Assembly (NCBI GenBank): GCA_023413555.1
Contig: JAEZPG010000041.1
Coordinates: 1-21,337, forward strand
Source of the DNA: Bacillota bacterium
GTDB taxonomy: Bacteria > Bacillota > Clostridia > Lachnospirales > Lachnospiraceae
Length of the DNA: 21,337 nt
Reading direction: 5' to 3'
Shown: positions 1 through 7,987 of the stretch, one piece after another
Numbering within the stretch: the first letter of the stretch is position 1
Layout: every line of letters starts with the position of its first letter
Translations under genes and position numbers: made by a program
Notes under the pieces: generated by a model
Database searches by the model: none
What the model was told of the DNA's origin: nothing
The model's input: the letters and a program-made list of their open reading frames with translations, nothing else

Positions 1-162
1 ATTAACCATTATAGCAATAATTATATAGATTGCAGTATGGATAAAAATAAAAGGAGGAACTAAGAAAATTATAATATTATTAACATATATTCAGATAATT
101 CAAAAAGATACTTTCATTTATGAAGAGCTGGTTTAAGAATACAAGTATATAGAGAAAAACAA
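1..162. other. Intergenic, no gene seen
   Basis: AT-rich sequence with no reading frame that has both a start and a ribosome-binding site. An AAAAGGAGG-like stretch at about 49-57 is not followed by a usable start codon at the right distance, so it is probably chance or a gene relic. Confidence 0.6.
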
Positions 163-191
163 TTGACTTACATGGGAAAATGTGTTAAAAT
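163..191 (+). promoter_or_regulatory. Sigma-A promoter of the opp operon
   Basis: TTGACT at 163-168, a 17-base spacer and TAAAAT at 186-191 preceded by TGT (extended -10, TGN). The start of transcription should be near 198, leaving a leader of about 125 bases before oppA. Confidence 0.8.
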
Positions 192-223
192 TTTGTCGAA
201 TAATGTGAAAACGAAATGAAGAA

Positions 224-235
224 GTAGAATTCTAC
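224..235. repeat. Perfect 12-bp palindrome in oppA leader
   Basis: GTAGAATTCTAC is fully self-complementary and lies about 26 bases after the predicted transcription start, where a repressor could act as a roadblock. A second inverted repeat, CTAGAAA (270-276) and TTTCTAG (289-295), follows just before the ribosome-binding site. The function is not shown; either could be an operator or an RNA stem. Confidence 0.4.
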
Positions 236-323
236 AACGTTTTTATATTTATAAAGAATTAAAAGATCGCTAGAAAAATGTCAAATAATTTCTAGTAATG
301 AGAACTGAGAAGGAGGAGATTTA

Positions 324-1949
324 ATGAAAAAAATAATATCAATTGTCCTTTGCTTGACCATGATTCTGGCTTTGGCTGGTTGTGGTACGTCATCTAGTAG
401 TAAGGGCAAGACCTTTACATTTGCAGCAGAGCTGGATATTAATACTTTTGATTCTACTTTATCAGATGATGGTATGTCATTTAATGCAATGCATGCCGTA
501 ACAGATGGTTTAATGGGACTTGATAAAGATGGGAAGATTGTTCCAGCAATCGCAGAAAGCTATACTCTTAGTGATGATAAACTTACATATACATACAAGC
601 TAAGAGATACCAAATGGTCTAATGGTGACAAGGTACAAGCAGATGACTTTGTTTATGCTTGGCAAAGAATTATTCAAAAAGCCGGAAATTACGCTTACAT
701 GATGGGTAGTGATGGAGCAGCAGTTGCCAATGCAGATGCCTTAATGGAAAAACAGGCAAATGGAGAAGAGTTAACCCAAGCAGACTTAGATACCCTTGGA
801 ATTAAGGCTGTTAATGAGAATACGTTGGAAGTTAAAGTGGAACGTCCATGTTCCTATTTCGATGAATTAATGACTTTCCCTTGCTATTACCCAATCAATC
901 GTAAATTTGCAGAAGAGAAAGGTGATAAGTACGCAAAAACAGCGGACACAGTACTATCCAATGGTGCGTTCCTATTGAAGAACTGGACAGTACAATCTAA
1001 AGCTGTATTTGAAAAGAATCCAGATTATTGGAACAAAGATGCAGTTAAGATTGATAAGCTGGTAATGCAGCTTGTTCAGGATCCTAAGACTGCTGCAATC
1101 AACTTTGATTCAAAAAATAATGATTTTGCAATGATTAACTCATCATTAGTTGACAAATATAAAGATAAACCTGAATACCAGACTTATTCTGAAGGATATT
1201 TATTCTATCTTCAGTTGAATCTTAATAATGAAGTTCTTGCGAATGCCAATGTTAGAAAGGCACTTTCTTTAGCAATTGATCGTACTGATTTTGCAGACAA
1301 TGTGTTAAAGGATGGTTCCAAAGAAGCAAGTGGATTCGTTCCTACAGGACTTTGTATTAATGAGGGAACAGATTTTAGAGACAAAGCTTCTGACTTTACT
1401 TCTTTTGATTTAGCCAAAGCTCAGGAAGCTTTAGATGCAGGATTAAAAGAATTAGGAAAAGATTCTATTGATATTAAGTTGTTATATGGTACAGATGAAT
1501 CACCAATGGATCAGATGGCTACCTATCTTCAGAATGCATTTTCTAAGCTTAAAGGTGTTAAGATAGAGATGGTTGCTACAACTAAGAAAGACAGACTTTA
1601 CAACAAAATGAAAAATCGTGAATTTGAAGTTGCTCTTACCCGTTGGGGACCAGATTATGGTGATGCAACAACTTATTTAAATCTGCTTCTTGATGGTAAC
1701 GCAAACAACTATGGTGATTATAAGAGTGACGCTTACATGGCTAAGATGGATGAAGTAAAGAAAACCGCTGACGCTACAGAGCGTTTTGGAAAGATGATTG
1801 AAGCTGAAAAGATTGCTTTGGATGATAATGCCGTTATTCCAGTTTTTGAAAAAGGTTCTGCTGTGTTAATTCGTTCAAATGTTAAGAATTTAGTTCATCG
1901 TCCAGTTGGTGTTCCTTATACGTTCAATTATGTAGAACTTGGCGAATAA
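324..1949 (+). CDS. oppA: Peptide ABC transporter substrate-binding lipoprotein OppA
   Basis: Extracellular, membrane-anchored binding protein (SBP_bac_5 family) that captures oligopeptides and delivers them to the OppBC channel. The 541-residue length is normal. The N-terminus is a lipoprotein signal: KK, a hydrophobic stretch, then the lipobox LAGC with the lipidated Cys at residue 20, followed by a Ser-rich linker. Family segments seen include the early ALAESY-like stretch (PAIAESYTLSDD) and the NANVRKALSLAIDR motif in the middle of the protein. AAGGAGGAG ends 7-8 bases before the ATG. It is first in the operon with oppBCDF, with its own upstream promoter. Peptide length preference cannot be read from sequence; related proteins also serve signalling peptides. 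Confidence 0.93.
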   Translation: MKKIISIVLCLTMILALAGCGTSSSSKGKTFTFAAELDINTFDSTLSDDGMSFNAMHAVTDGLMGLDKDGKIVPAIAESYTLSDDKLTYTYKLRDTKWSNGDKVQADDFVYAWQRIIQKAGNYAYMMGSDGAAVANADALMEKQANGEELTQADLDTLGIKAVNENTLEVKVERPCSYFDELMTFPCYYPINRKFAEEKGDKYAKTADTVLSNGAFLLKNWTVQSKAVFEKNPDYWNKDAVKIDKLVMQLVQDPKTAAINFDSKNNDFAMINSSLVDKYKDKPEYQTYSEGYLFYLQLNLNNEVLANANVRKALSLAIDRTDFADNVLKDGSKEASGFVPTGLCINEGTDFRDKASDFTSFDLAKAQEALDAGLKELGKDSIDIKLLYGTDESPMDQMATYLQNAFSKLKGVKIEMVATTKKDRLYNKMKNREFEVALTRWGPDYGDATTYLNLLLDGNANNYGDYKSDAYMAKMDEVKKTADATERFGKMIEAEKIALDDNAVIPVFEKGSAVLIRSNVKNLVHRPVGVPYTFNYVELGE

Positions 1950-1977
1950 GAGTCTACAATAAGAGGAATGAATTGTG

Positions 1978-2009
1978 TACCTGTGGCAGAATGATTACTG
2001 CCACAGGTA
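1978..2009 (+). terminator. Strong hairpin between oppA and oppB (attenuator or mRNA-stability stem)
   Basis: A perfect 12-bp stem, TACCTGTGGCAG (1978-1989) and CTGCCACAGGTA (1998-2009), with an 8-base loop, starts 28 bases after the oppA stop. What follows (TTTATATT) is only a broken U tract, so it probably gives partial termination or protects the oppA 3' end. Either would give more OppA than OppBCDF, as is known for many importers. Confidence 0.7.
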
Positions 2010-2034
2010 TTTATATTAATGAGTGAATAGAATT

Positions 2035-2060
2035 GAATTGAGTAGGAAATCACTCGATTC
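2035..2060 (+). repeat. Second hairpin in the oppA-oppB gap
   Basis: GAATTGAGT (2035-2043) pairs with ACTCGATTC (2052-2060) with one G-U pair and an 8-base loop. There is no U tract after it. It sits between the first hairpin and the oppB ribosome-binding site; I see no good promoter in this gap, so oppB seems to depend on read-through from oppA. Confidence 0.45.
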
Positions 2061-2118
2061 TTAACAGATTAAAATAAAAAGAACGTTGGCGAATGTCGCT
2101 ATAGAGAGGAGAAAAACT

Positions 2119-3063
2119 ATGGATAAGTCAATGTTTCGGTATATAGGCAAGCGACTTCTTATTTCTGTCTTGACATTGTTTATCATACTAACAGTATTAT
2201 TTATAATGGTTAAATTACTCCCAGGTACACCATTTAATGATGAAAAGCTCTCAGAAGGACAACGAGCAATCATTATGGCTAAGTATGGATTAGATAAACC
2301 ATTGCCAATTCAATATATTACCTATTTAAAAAATATGTTGACAGGTGACTTTGGAATTTCTTATGCCCTTTTTAAAGACCTCCCAGTATCATCTGTAGTA
2401 GGGGAGGCAGCTGCTACCTCATTTGCGCTTGGTATTGCAGCTGTAATTTTTGGTACTATTATTGGAATGATTTTAGGGGTAGTTGCAGCGTTACACCAGA
2501 ACAAGTTCTGGGATACTTTTGCTACAGTAATATCGGTTCTAGGTGTTGCAATTCCATCCTTTGTATTTGCAATGCTTTTGCTTATTATCTTTGGATCCAA
2601 CTTGCATATTTTGCCTACACTTTATGACAGTGAGAGATCATTTAGCTCAAGCATAGTTCCAGTAATTGCATTGTCCATGTCGGTTATTGCCAATGTGGCA
2701 AGATTTACAAGAACAGAAATGATTTCTGTATTAAATAGCGATTATATTCAACTTGTGAAAGCAAAAGGACTAAGCCGTAATAAGGTGATTCGTAGCCATT
2801 GTTTACGTAATTCATTAATTCCGGTTGTTACTGTTATAGGACCAATTTTGGTTAATCTGATGACAGGTACCATGGTAGTAGAACAGATTTGTGGGGTACC
2901 TGGTCTTGGCAAGCTGTTGATTAATAGTATTCGTGCCAATGACTATAACATTATTCTGGCTTGTTCCTTCTTATATAGTGCAATGTACATAATTATGATG
3001 CTTGTGATTGATGTTTCCTATGGTATTATCGATCCAAGAATTAGACTGGGAAAGGAGGAATAA
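2119..3063 (+). CDS. oppB: Peptide ABC transporter permease OppB
   Basis: Inner channel subunit of the importer (binding-protein-dependent transport permease family). The 314 residues show about six hydrophobic segments, the first at about residues 9-32, and a typical N-terminal LLPGTPF motif. The cytoplasmic EAA loop that contacts the ATPases is visible near residues 210-240 (VKAKGLSRNKVIRSHCLRN). I chose the ATG at 2119, which has GAGAGGAG 7 bases upstream, over a TTG at 2086 that would add 11 polar residues without a ribosome-binding site. It lies 169 bases after oppA across two hairpins. The stop is one base before the oppC ATG, and the oppC ribosome-binding site lies inside the oppB end. 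Confidence 0.93.
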   Translation: MDKSMFRYIGKRLLISVLTLFIILTVLFIMVKLLPGTPFNDEKLSEGQRAIIMAKYGLDKPLPIQYITYLKNMLTGDFGISYALFKDLPVSSVVGEAAATSFALGIAAVIFGTIIGMILGVVAALHQNKFWDTFATVISVLGVAIPSFVFAMLLLIIFGSNLHILPTLYDSERSFSSSIVPVIALSMSVIANVARFTRTEMISVLNSDYIQLVKAKGLSRNKVIRSHCLRNSLIPVVTVIGPILVNLMTGTMVVEQICGVPGLGKLLINSIRANDYNIILACSFLYSAMYIIMMLVIDVSYGIIDPRIRLGKEE

Positions 3064-3064
3064 C

Positions 3065-3991
3065 ATGGAAAGATATGAATTTCTTCCTGACGATTTTGAC
3101 TTAGTAGGAGATAAAATTGATATATCCATTGATGTAGTAGAAGCTACTCGACCAGGGTGGAAGGATATCATTAAGCGTTTTTGTAAGAATAAAGGTGCTG
3201 TTATAGGCTTGATTTGCATCCTGGTTATTACACTTTTGGCAATTTTTGTGCCAATTTTCTCATCCTTTCAATTTGATGCCATTGATACAGCCAGTGCTAA
3301 TATAAAACCAAACGCACAGCATTGGTTTGGTACGGATGAATATGGACGTGATTTATTCGTAAGATGCTGGCAGGGAGCTAGAATTTCCTTGTTTATAGCA
3401 GTAGTAGCAGTGTTAATCGATGTATTGATTGGAATGGTATATGGATTAGTTTCAGGATTTTTCGGAGGCCTATTGGATAATATCTTACAACGGTTTCAGG
3501 AGATCATGAATTCGATTCCTACCCTTGTTATACTGACTTTAATATTGACGGTAATGAAATCATCCATGTTTACTATCATCCTAGCTTTGATGCTTACAGA
3601 ATGGATTGCAATGAGTAGAATTACAAGGGCCCAGGTGCTAAAGGTAAAGGAAGACGAATATGTATTGGCTTCTAGAACCTTGGGTGCATCTAATTCGCGG
3701 TTGATCTTTAAAGAAATTCTACCAAACATCTATGGACAGTTAATTATTATGTCTATGATGACAATACCAAATGCAATCTTCTATGAAGCATATCTTGCTT
3801 TCGTAGGGCTTGGTCTTCCAGTACCTCAGGCGTCTCTAGGAACTTTAATCAATGATGGTTTTAACAGCTTTCTTGTTTATCCATACATGATGATAATTCC
3901 GGCTGCGATACTTGCCATACTAATGTTAAGCTTTAACCTTTGTGGTGACGGCTTACGTGATGCATTAGACCCAACGATGAAGGAGAGATAG
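3065..3991 (+). CDS. oppC: Peptide ABC transporter permease OppC
   Basis: Second channel subunit, 308 residues. It has the usual OppC layout: a cytoplasmic N-terminal extension of about 35 residues, a first membrane segment (IGLICILVITLLAIF), an external loop with the family motif HWFGTDEYGRDLF, then five more segments. The EAA loop reads ASRTLGASNSRLIFKEILPN, close to consensus. The start at 3065 is supported by AAAGGAGG ending 6-7 bases upstream and by the one-base gap to oppB. It should pair with OppB to form the pore and bind OppD and OppF on the inside. Confidence 0.93.
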   Translation: MERYEFLPDDFDLVGDKIDISIDVVEATRPGWKDIIKRFCKNKGAVIGLICILVITLLAIFVPIFSSFQFDAIDTASANIKPNAQHWFGTDEYGRDLFVRCWQGARISLFIAVVAVLIDVLIGMVYGLVSGFFGGLLDNILQRFQEIMNSIPTLVILTLILTVMKSSMFTIILALMLTEWIAMSRITRAQVLKVKEDEYVLASRTLGASNSRLIFKEILPNIYGQLIIMSMMTIPNAIFYEAYLAFVGLGLPVPQASLGTLINDGFNSFLVYPYMMIIPAAILAILMLSFNLCGDGLRDALDPTMKER

Positions 3992-3992
3992 T

Positions 3993-5078
3993 ATGGAAGA
4001 GAAAGAATTAATTTTAAGTGTAAAAGACCTCAATATATCCTTTAAAACAGACAATGGGTCTGTGAAAGCAGTCCGTGGTGTAAATTTTGATTTACATAAG
4101 GGCGAAACCATTGCAATTGTTGGGGAATCCGGTTCCGGTAAATCTGTTACCAATAAAGCAATTATGGGATTACTTGCTAGCAATGCGGTGGTGGAAGAAG
4201 GATCAATTTATTATACCTGGAATGATGAGTATACCGATGAAAAGAAGGAAGTAGATCTCCTTAAATTAACTGAGGAAGAGATGCAAAAGGAGATTCGAGG
4301 ACGAAAGATTGCTATGGTATTTCAGGACCCTATGACATCCCTAGATCCTACAATGACCATTGGTAAGCAAATCATGGAGCCTATGATTATTCATTATAAG
4401 AAATCAAAGGATGAGGCTCGCAAAGAAGCGATTGAGTTATTAAAATTAGTTGGAATCACTGATGCGGAAAGACGTATGAAGAATTATCCTCACCAACTAT
4501 CCGGTGGTATGAGACAGCGTATCGTCATTGCAATTGCATTATCCTGTAGCCCATATGTGCTCATTTGTGATGAGCCAACGACTGCACTGGATGTAACAAT
4601 TCAGGCTAAGATTCTGAAGCTTATTCAGGATATTCAAAAAAAGAAAGATCTTTCTGTAATCTATATAACCCATGATCTTGGTGTAGTTGCAAAGGTTGCA
4701 GATTACATCAATGTTATGTATGCAGGGAAAATAGTGGAAACCGGTACCACAGAGGAAGTCTTCTATGATCCTCGTCATCCTTATACATGGGGATTGTTAT
4801 CCGCTATGCCGGATATGACAACCCATACAGATATGTTATATACCATACCGGGAACACCTCCAAACTTAGCTCATGAGATAAAAGGGGATGCATTTGCAAG
4901 AAGAAATGAATTTGCTCTTAATATTGACTATCGTTTGGAACCACCGATGTTTCCTGTTAAAGGGTCAGATACCCATAAGGTCGCTTCTTGGTTAATGCAT
5001 GAAAATGCTCCTAAGGTTGAGATGCCAGAAGCATTAAAGCAGAGAATAGAAGCTATGAAACGGGGGGATGATCTATGA
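3993..5078 (+). CDS. oppD: Peptide ABC transporter ATPase OppD (AmiE-like)
   Basis: Cytoplasmic ATPase, 361 residues. Walker A GESGSGKS at residues 44-51, Q-loop VFQDPMTSLDP, signature LSGGMRQR, Walker B VLICDEPTTALD and H-loop ITHDLGVV are all intact. The C-terminal oligopeptide domain follows the AmiE pattern: where many OppD/DppD proteins have four Cys (G-C-x-F-x-x-R-C ... C ... CWL) this one reads GDAFARRN, then NIDY, then ASWL, so the iron-sulfur ligands are absent. AAGGAGAG lies just before the ATG, one base after oppC. Its stop overlaps the oppF start by 4 bases (ATGA), which favours coupled translation. Confidence 0.93.
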   Translation: MEEKELILSVKDLNISFKTDNGSVKAVRGVNFDLHKGETIAIVGESGSGKSVTNKAIMGLLASNAVVEEGSIYYTWNDEYTDEKKEVDLLKLTEEEMQKEIRGRKIAMVFQDPMTSLDPTMTIGKQIMEPMIIHYKKSKDEARKEAIELLKLVGITDAERRMKNYPHQLSGGMRQRIVIAIALSCSPYVLICDEPTTALDVTIQAKILKLIQDIQKKKDLSVIYITHDLGVVAKVADYINVMYAGKIVETGTTEEVFYDPRHPYTWGLLSAMPDMTTHTDMLYTIPGTPPNLAHEIKGDAFARRNEFALNIDYRLEPPMFPVKGSDTHKVASWLMHENAPKVEMPEALKQRIEAMKRGDDL

Positions 5079-6001
5079 GTGAGACAATACTTTCAGTAAA
5101 AGACCTAAAACAATATTTCAAAATGGGCCGTAATGACAAAGTAAGGGCTGTAGATGGTATCTCCTTTGACATTGAAAAAGGAAAGACTTATGGTCTTGTT
5201 GGAGAATCTGGATCAGGAAAATCTACTACAGGTCGTTCTATAATTCGTCTATATCAACCTACGGGTGGACAGATTATCTTTAATGGTTGTGATATCTCGG
5301 GTAAACTTAAAAATGAGGATAAACGCATGCTTCGTACTAAGATGCAGATGATCTTCCAAGATCCTATGGCATGTCTAAATCCTCGTAAAAAGGTTATGGA
5401 TATTATTGGAGAAGGCCTATTAATACATGAATTATGTAAGACAAGAGAAGAGATGGAGGAAAGGGTATACAAGACACTGGAATTGGTAGGTTTATCGAGA
5501 GAGCATGCGAAACGTTATCCACATCAGTTTTCTGGTGGTCAAAGGCAGAGAATTGGTATTGCCAGAGCTCTAATCTTAGAACCGGACCTTATTATTGCAG
5601 ATGAAGCAATCTCAGCACTGGACGTTTCCATTCAAGCGCAGGTTGTAAACCTAATGAAGAAGATTCAAAAGGAAACGAATATTGCTTATTTGTTTATTGC
5701 TCATGATTTAAGTATGGTCAAATATATCTCTGATAATATTGGTGTGCTTCATCTTGGACACTTGGTGGAATCCGGTACAACAGAGGAGATCTTTGAGAAT
5801 CCTATTCATCCATATACCAGATCACTACTTAGTGCAATCCCTGTTCCAAACCCTAGAGTGGAAAAAAATAAAGAGTTGGTGGAATATAATATTTCCATGC
5901 TAAAATGTGATTATAACTATGGTAAAAAGATTCATATAGACGGAACCCATTATGTATTAGGTACTGTGGAGGAAGTCGAGGAATGGAAACGCTGCAAATA
6001 A
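5075..6001 (+). CDS. oppF: Peptide ABC transporter ATPase OppF (AmiF-like)
   Basis: Partner ATPase of OppD, 308 residues. Intact Walker A (GESGSGKSTT), Q-loop (IFQDPMACLNP), signature (FSGGQRQR), Walker B (LIIADEAISALD, with Ala instead of the more usual Pro after DE) and H-loop (IAHDLSMV). The short C-terminus ending HYVLGTVEEVEEW is of the AmiF type and lacks the cysteine cluster. The ATG overlaps the oppD stop (ATGA). It is the last gene of the operon; a strong terminator follows after 14 bases. Confidence 0.93.
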   Translation: MSETILSVKDLKQYFKMGRNDKVRAVDGISFDIEKGKTYGLVGESGSGKSTTGRSIIRLYQPTGGQIIFNGCDISGKLKNEDKRMLRTKMQMIFQDPMACLNPRKKVMDIIGEGLLIHELCKTREEMEERVYKTLELVGLSREHAKRYPHQFSGGQRQRIGIARALILEPDLIIADEAISALDVSIQAQVVNLMKKIQKETNIAYLFIAHDLSMVKYISDNIGVLHLGHLVESGTTEEIFENPIHPYTRSLLSAIPVPNPRVEKNKELVEYNISMLKCDYNYGKKIHIDGTHYVLGTVEEVEEWKRCK

Positions 6002-6015
6002 TAGCGTATTTATTC

Positions 6016-6061
6016 AAAAAGAGGCATTGAGAAGGAATATCCTTCTTCAATGCCTCTTTTT
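6016..6061 (+). terminator. Rho-independent terminator of the opp operon
   Basis: A long stem: AAAAAGAGGCATTGA plus GAAGGA (6016-6036) pairs with TCCTTC, a bulged T, then TCAATGCCTCTTTTT (6040-6061), with loop ATA. The right arm ends in a T run. Its A/T flanks would allow it to work in both directions. Confidence 0.88.
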
Positions 6062-6146
6062 GATCTGATGGACAACCTATATATGGGAGAGATGAGATAA
6101 TACTTGTATACTATGTTGAAAAATGTAAACAAAATATAATAATGTG

Positions 6147-6175
6147 TTGAAACTAAACATAAATTGGTATATTAT
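6147..6175 (+). promoter_or_regulatory. Sigma-A promoter of the chemoreceptor gene
   Basis: TTGAAA at 6147-6152, 17-base spacer, TATTAT at 6170-6175. The transcript would start near 6182, only about 11 bases before the AAGGAGG. I saw no motility-sigma (sigma-D/28) pattern here. Confidence 0.6.
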
Positions 6176-6206
6176 GTATATATAACTATTATTAAGGAGG
6201 TAATCA

Positions 6207-7913
6207 GTGTACATGAGAGGTAATAAAATTTCGTTAAGGCATTCTTTAGCAATGAATATTTTTCTTTGTGTAATTCTTGTTACTCTATTAAGTTTTGGCA
6301 TGTTAATGATTAATTTTCTTCCATTAGTTAGTAAAGATACTTCCAAAAATGTAAAAAACTATATGTATGATATGGCATCAGCATATGGGAAAACGCTGGA
6401 TAGAGAAATGTCATTGATGGGAAAAGATAAGTCTCTTGACAGTGTGAAACTTTCTGAACTCTACAAGGATGCAAAAGTAGCATCTTCCGTGTCTAGCTAT
6501 GTGTACATAACAGATCTCAATGGTACAATTCTGTTTCATCCTACTGCAGATAAGATAGGTCAGCCAGTAGGAGATGAAGGTGTAAAAGAGCTGATTACAA
6601 AGCTTGAAGCCGGATCGACTCCAAAGAAGGAAATTATTAAGTATAAATATAACGGCAGCACAAAATATGCATCCTATTACATAGGTAATGAAGGTAGTTA
6701 TATTCTCTGGTTAATTACGGATGAGAAAGAAGTATTTTCTGGTTTTAATTATGTAGTATCAATGTGTATTTTTACTATTGTTCTTGCCTTGATTGCTTGT
6801 GGCATCATTGGATTTATCCTAGCCAAATTTGTAGTACGTCCAATTGGAAAACTAACGGATAACATAGTAAAACTTTCTAATATGGATTTTCATACTCCTG
6901 AGAATCAAAAAAAACTTGATCAGAGAAAAGATGAAACCGGACAGATGATCAAAGCGATAGGTAAACTGAGAGAGGAGCTGGTGAAAGCATTTGCTCACAT
7001 CGGTAGAGAGAGTAAGCAACTTTATGAAGCGATAGACTTTTTAAATAATCGTGCAGCTGAGACCAATGAATCAATATTGCAGGTGGAAAGAGCTGTAGGT
7101 GAAGTAGCTGAAGGTACAAGTTCACAGGCTCAAGAAACACAAAAGGCCACTGAAAATGTTATTTTGATTGGTAATATGATAGAAGCGACAGGAAAACAGG
7201 TTGAGAATCTTAATTATAATGCAGGAGCTATGAAAATGGCTGGAGAAGATGCCATTGCAACATTAAGGCAATTGAATGATACCAACGTTAAGACGAGAGA
7301 AGCTATTGAAAAAATATATGCCCAAACCTATACGACAAATGAGTCAGCTATGAAAATTAGGGAGGCAACTTCTGTGATAACATCGATAGCCAGTGAAACC
7401 AATCTTTTATCCTTGAACGCATCCATAGAAGCAGCAAGGGCGGGAGAACAAGGCAAAGGATTTGCAGTAGTAGCGTCTGAAATACAAAAGCTGGCAGATC
7501 AATCAAATGAATCTGCAAGACAGATAGAGGAAATTATAGATTCTCTGATTAGTGATTCTGAGAAAGCAGTAAAAATTATGATAGATGTAAAAGAGATTAT
7601 TGAAGAACAGAGCAATAATGTAGAGAAGACAGAAGTAGGTTTTGTCGATGTTAAGAAGGGAATCGATATATCTATTGGCAGTGTGCAAGAAATTTCTGAT
7701 AATATCGCTAAAATGGATGAGGCGAGAATAAATGTCGTGGATATTGTACAGAATTTAACAGCTATTGCAGAAGAAAATGCAGCTTCTACGCAAGAAACAT
7801 CAGCATCTACTGCAGAATTTAGTAATACTATACATGATATGACTAAACAGATAGAAAAGATTAAAGAAGTTGCCAATGATTTAGAAACTTCAATGTCTAT
7901 GTTTAATGTTTAG
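6207..7913 (+). CDS. Methyl-accepting chemotaxis protein
   Basis: Transmembrane chemoreceptor that relays an external signal to CheA/CheW. The 568 residues show a membrane segment at about 14-37, an external sensing part of about 140 residues (size fits a single Cache domain; ligand unknown), a second membrane segment at about 183-206, a HAMP domain (starting at VVRPIGKLTDNI), and a long coiled coil. The conserved signalling tip is at about 393-430 (ETNLLSLNASIEAARAGEQ). No CheR-binding pentapeptide is seen at the end. GTG at 6207 is 6 bases after AAGGAGG, ATG at 6213 is 12 bases after; I prefer the GTG, but the difference is two residues. It follows the peptide importer, but its own promoter and the terminator between them argue against one operon. 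Confidence 0.92.
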   Translation: MYMRGNKISLRHSLAMNIFLCVILVTLLSFGMLMINFLPLVSKDTSKNVKNYMYDMASAYGKTLDREMSLMGKDKSLDSVKLSELYKDAKVASSVSSYVYITDLNGTILFHPTADKIGQPVGDEGVKELITKLEAGSTPKKEIIKYKYNGSTKYASYYIGNEGSYILWLITDEKEVFSGFNYVVSMCIFTIVLALIACGIIGFILAKFVVRPIGKLTDNIVKLSNMDFHTPENQKKLDQRKDETGQMIKAIGKLREELVKAFAHIGRESKQLYEAIDFLNNRAAETNESILQVERAVGEVAEGTSSQAQETQKATENVILIGNMIEATGKQVENLNYNAGAMKMAGEDAIATLRQLNDTNVKTREAIEKIYAQTYTTNESAMKIREATSVITSIASETNLLSLNASIEAARAGEQGKGFAVVASEIQKLADQSNESARQIEEIIDSLISDSEKAVKIMIDVKEIIEEQSNNVEKTEVGFVDVKKGIDISIGSVQEISDNIAKMDEARINVVDIVQNLTAIAEENAASTQETSASTAEFSNTIHDMTKQIEKIKEVANDLETSMSMFNV

Positions 7914-7954
7914 TGTATCATTAGGGTAGGAGTATCATACTTAGGATTAGCAAG

Positions 7955-7987
7955 AAGGCTTCTTTGATTTTTAAGGAAGCTTTTTTA
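7955..7987 (+). terminator. Terminator after the chemoreceptor gene
   Basis: GCTTCTTT-like arm at 7958-7965 (GGCTTCTT within) pairs with AAGGAAGC at 7973-7980 (one G-U pair), followed by a run of six T. It overlaps the last codon of the convergent gene at 7985-8764. Confidence 0.75.

Noticed and set aside
187..205. CodY-like box in the opp promoter
   Set aside because: AATTTT matches the left half only; the right half of the 15-base consensus has many mismatches.
2086..2118. Upstream TTG start for oppB
   Set aside because: No ribosome-binding site before it, adds a polar stretch, while ATG 2119 has GAGAGGAG at good distance.
6116..6140. TTGAAA and TATAAT pair as chemoreceptor promoter
   Set aside because: Spacer is only 13 bases; the pair at 6147-6175 with 17 bases is better.
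7499..7876. 125-codon - strand frame inside the chemoreceptor gene
   Set aside because: Antisense shadow of the coiled-coil region; no ribosome-binding site or family likeness.
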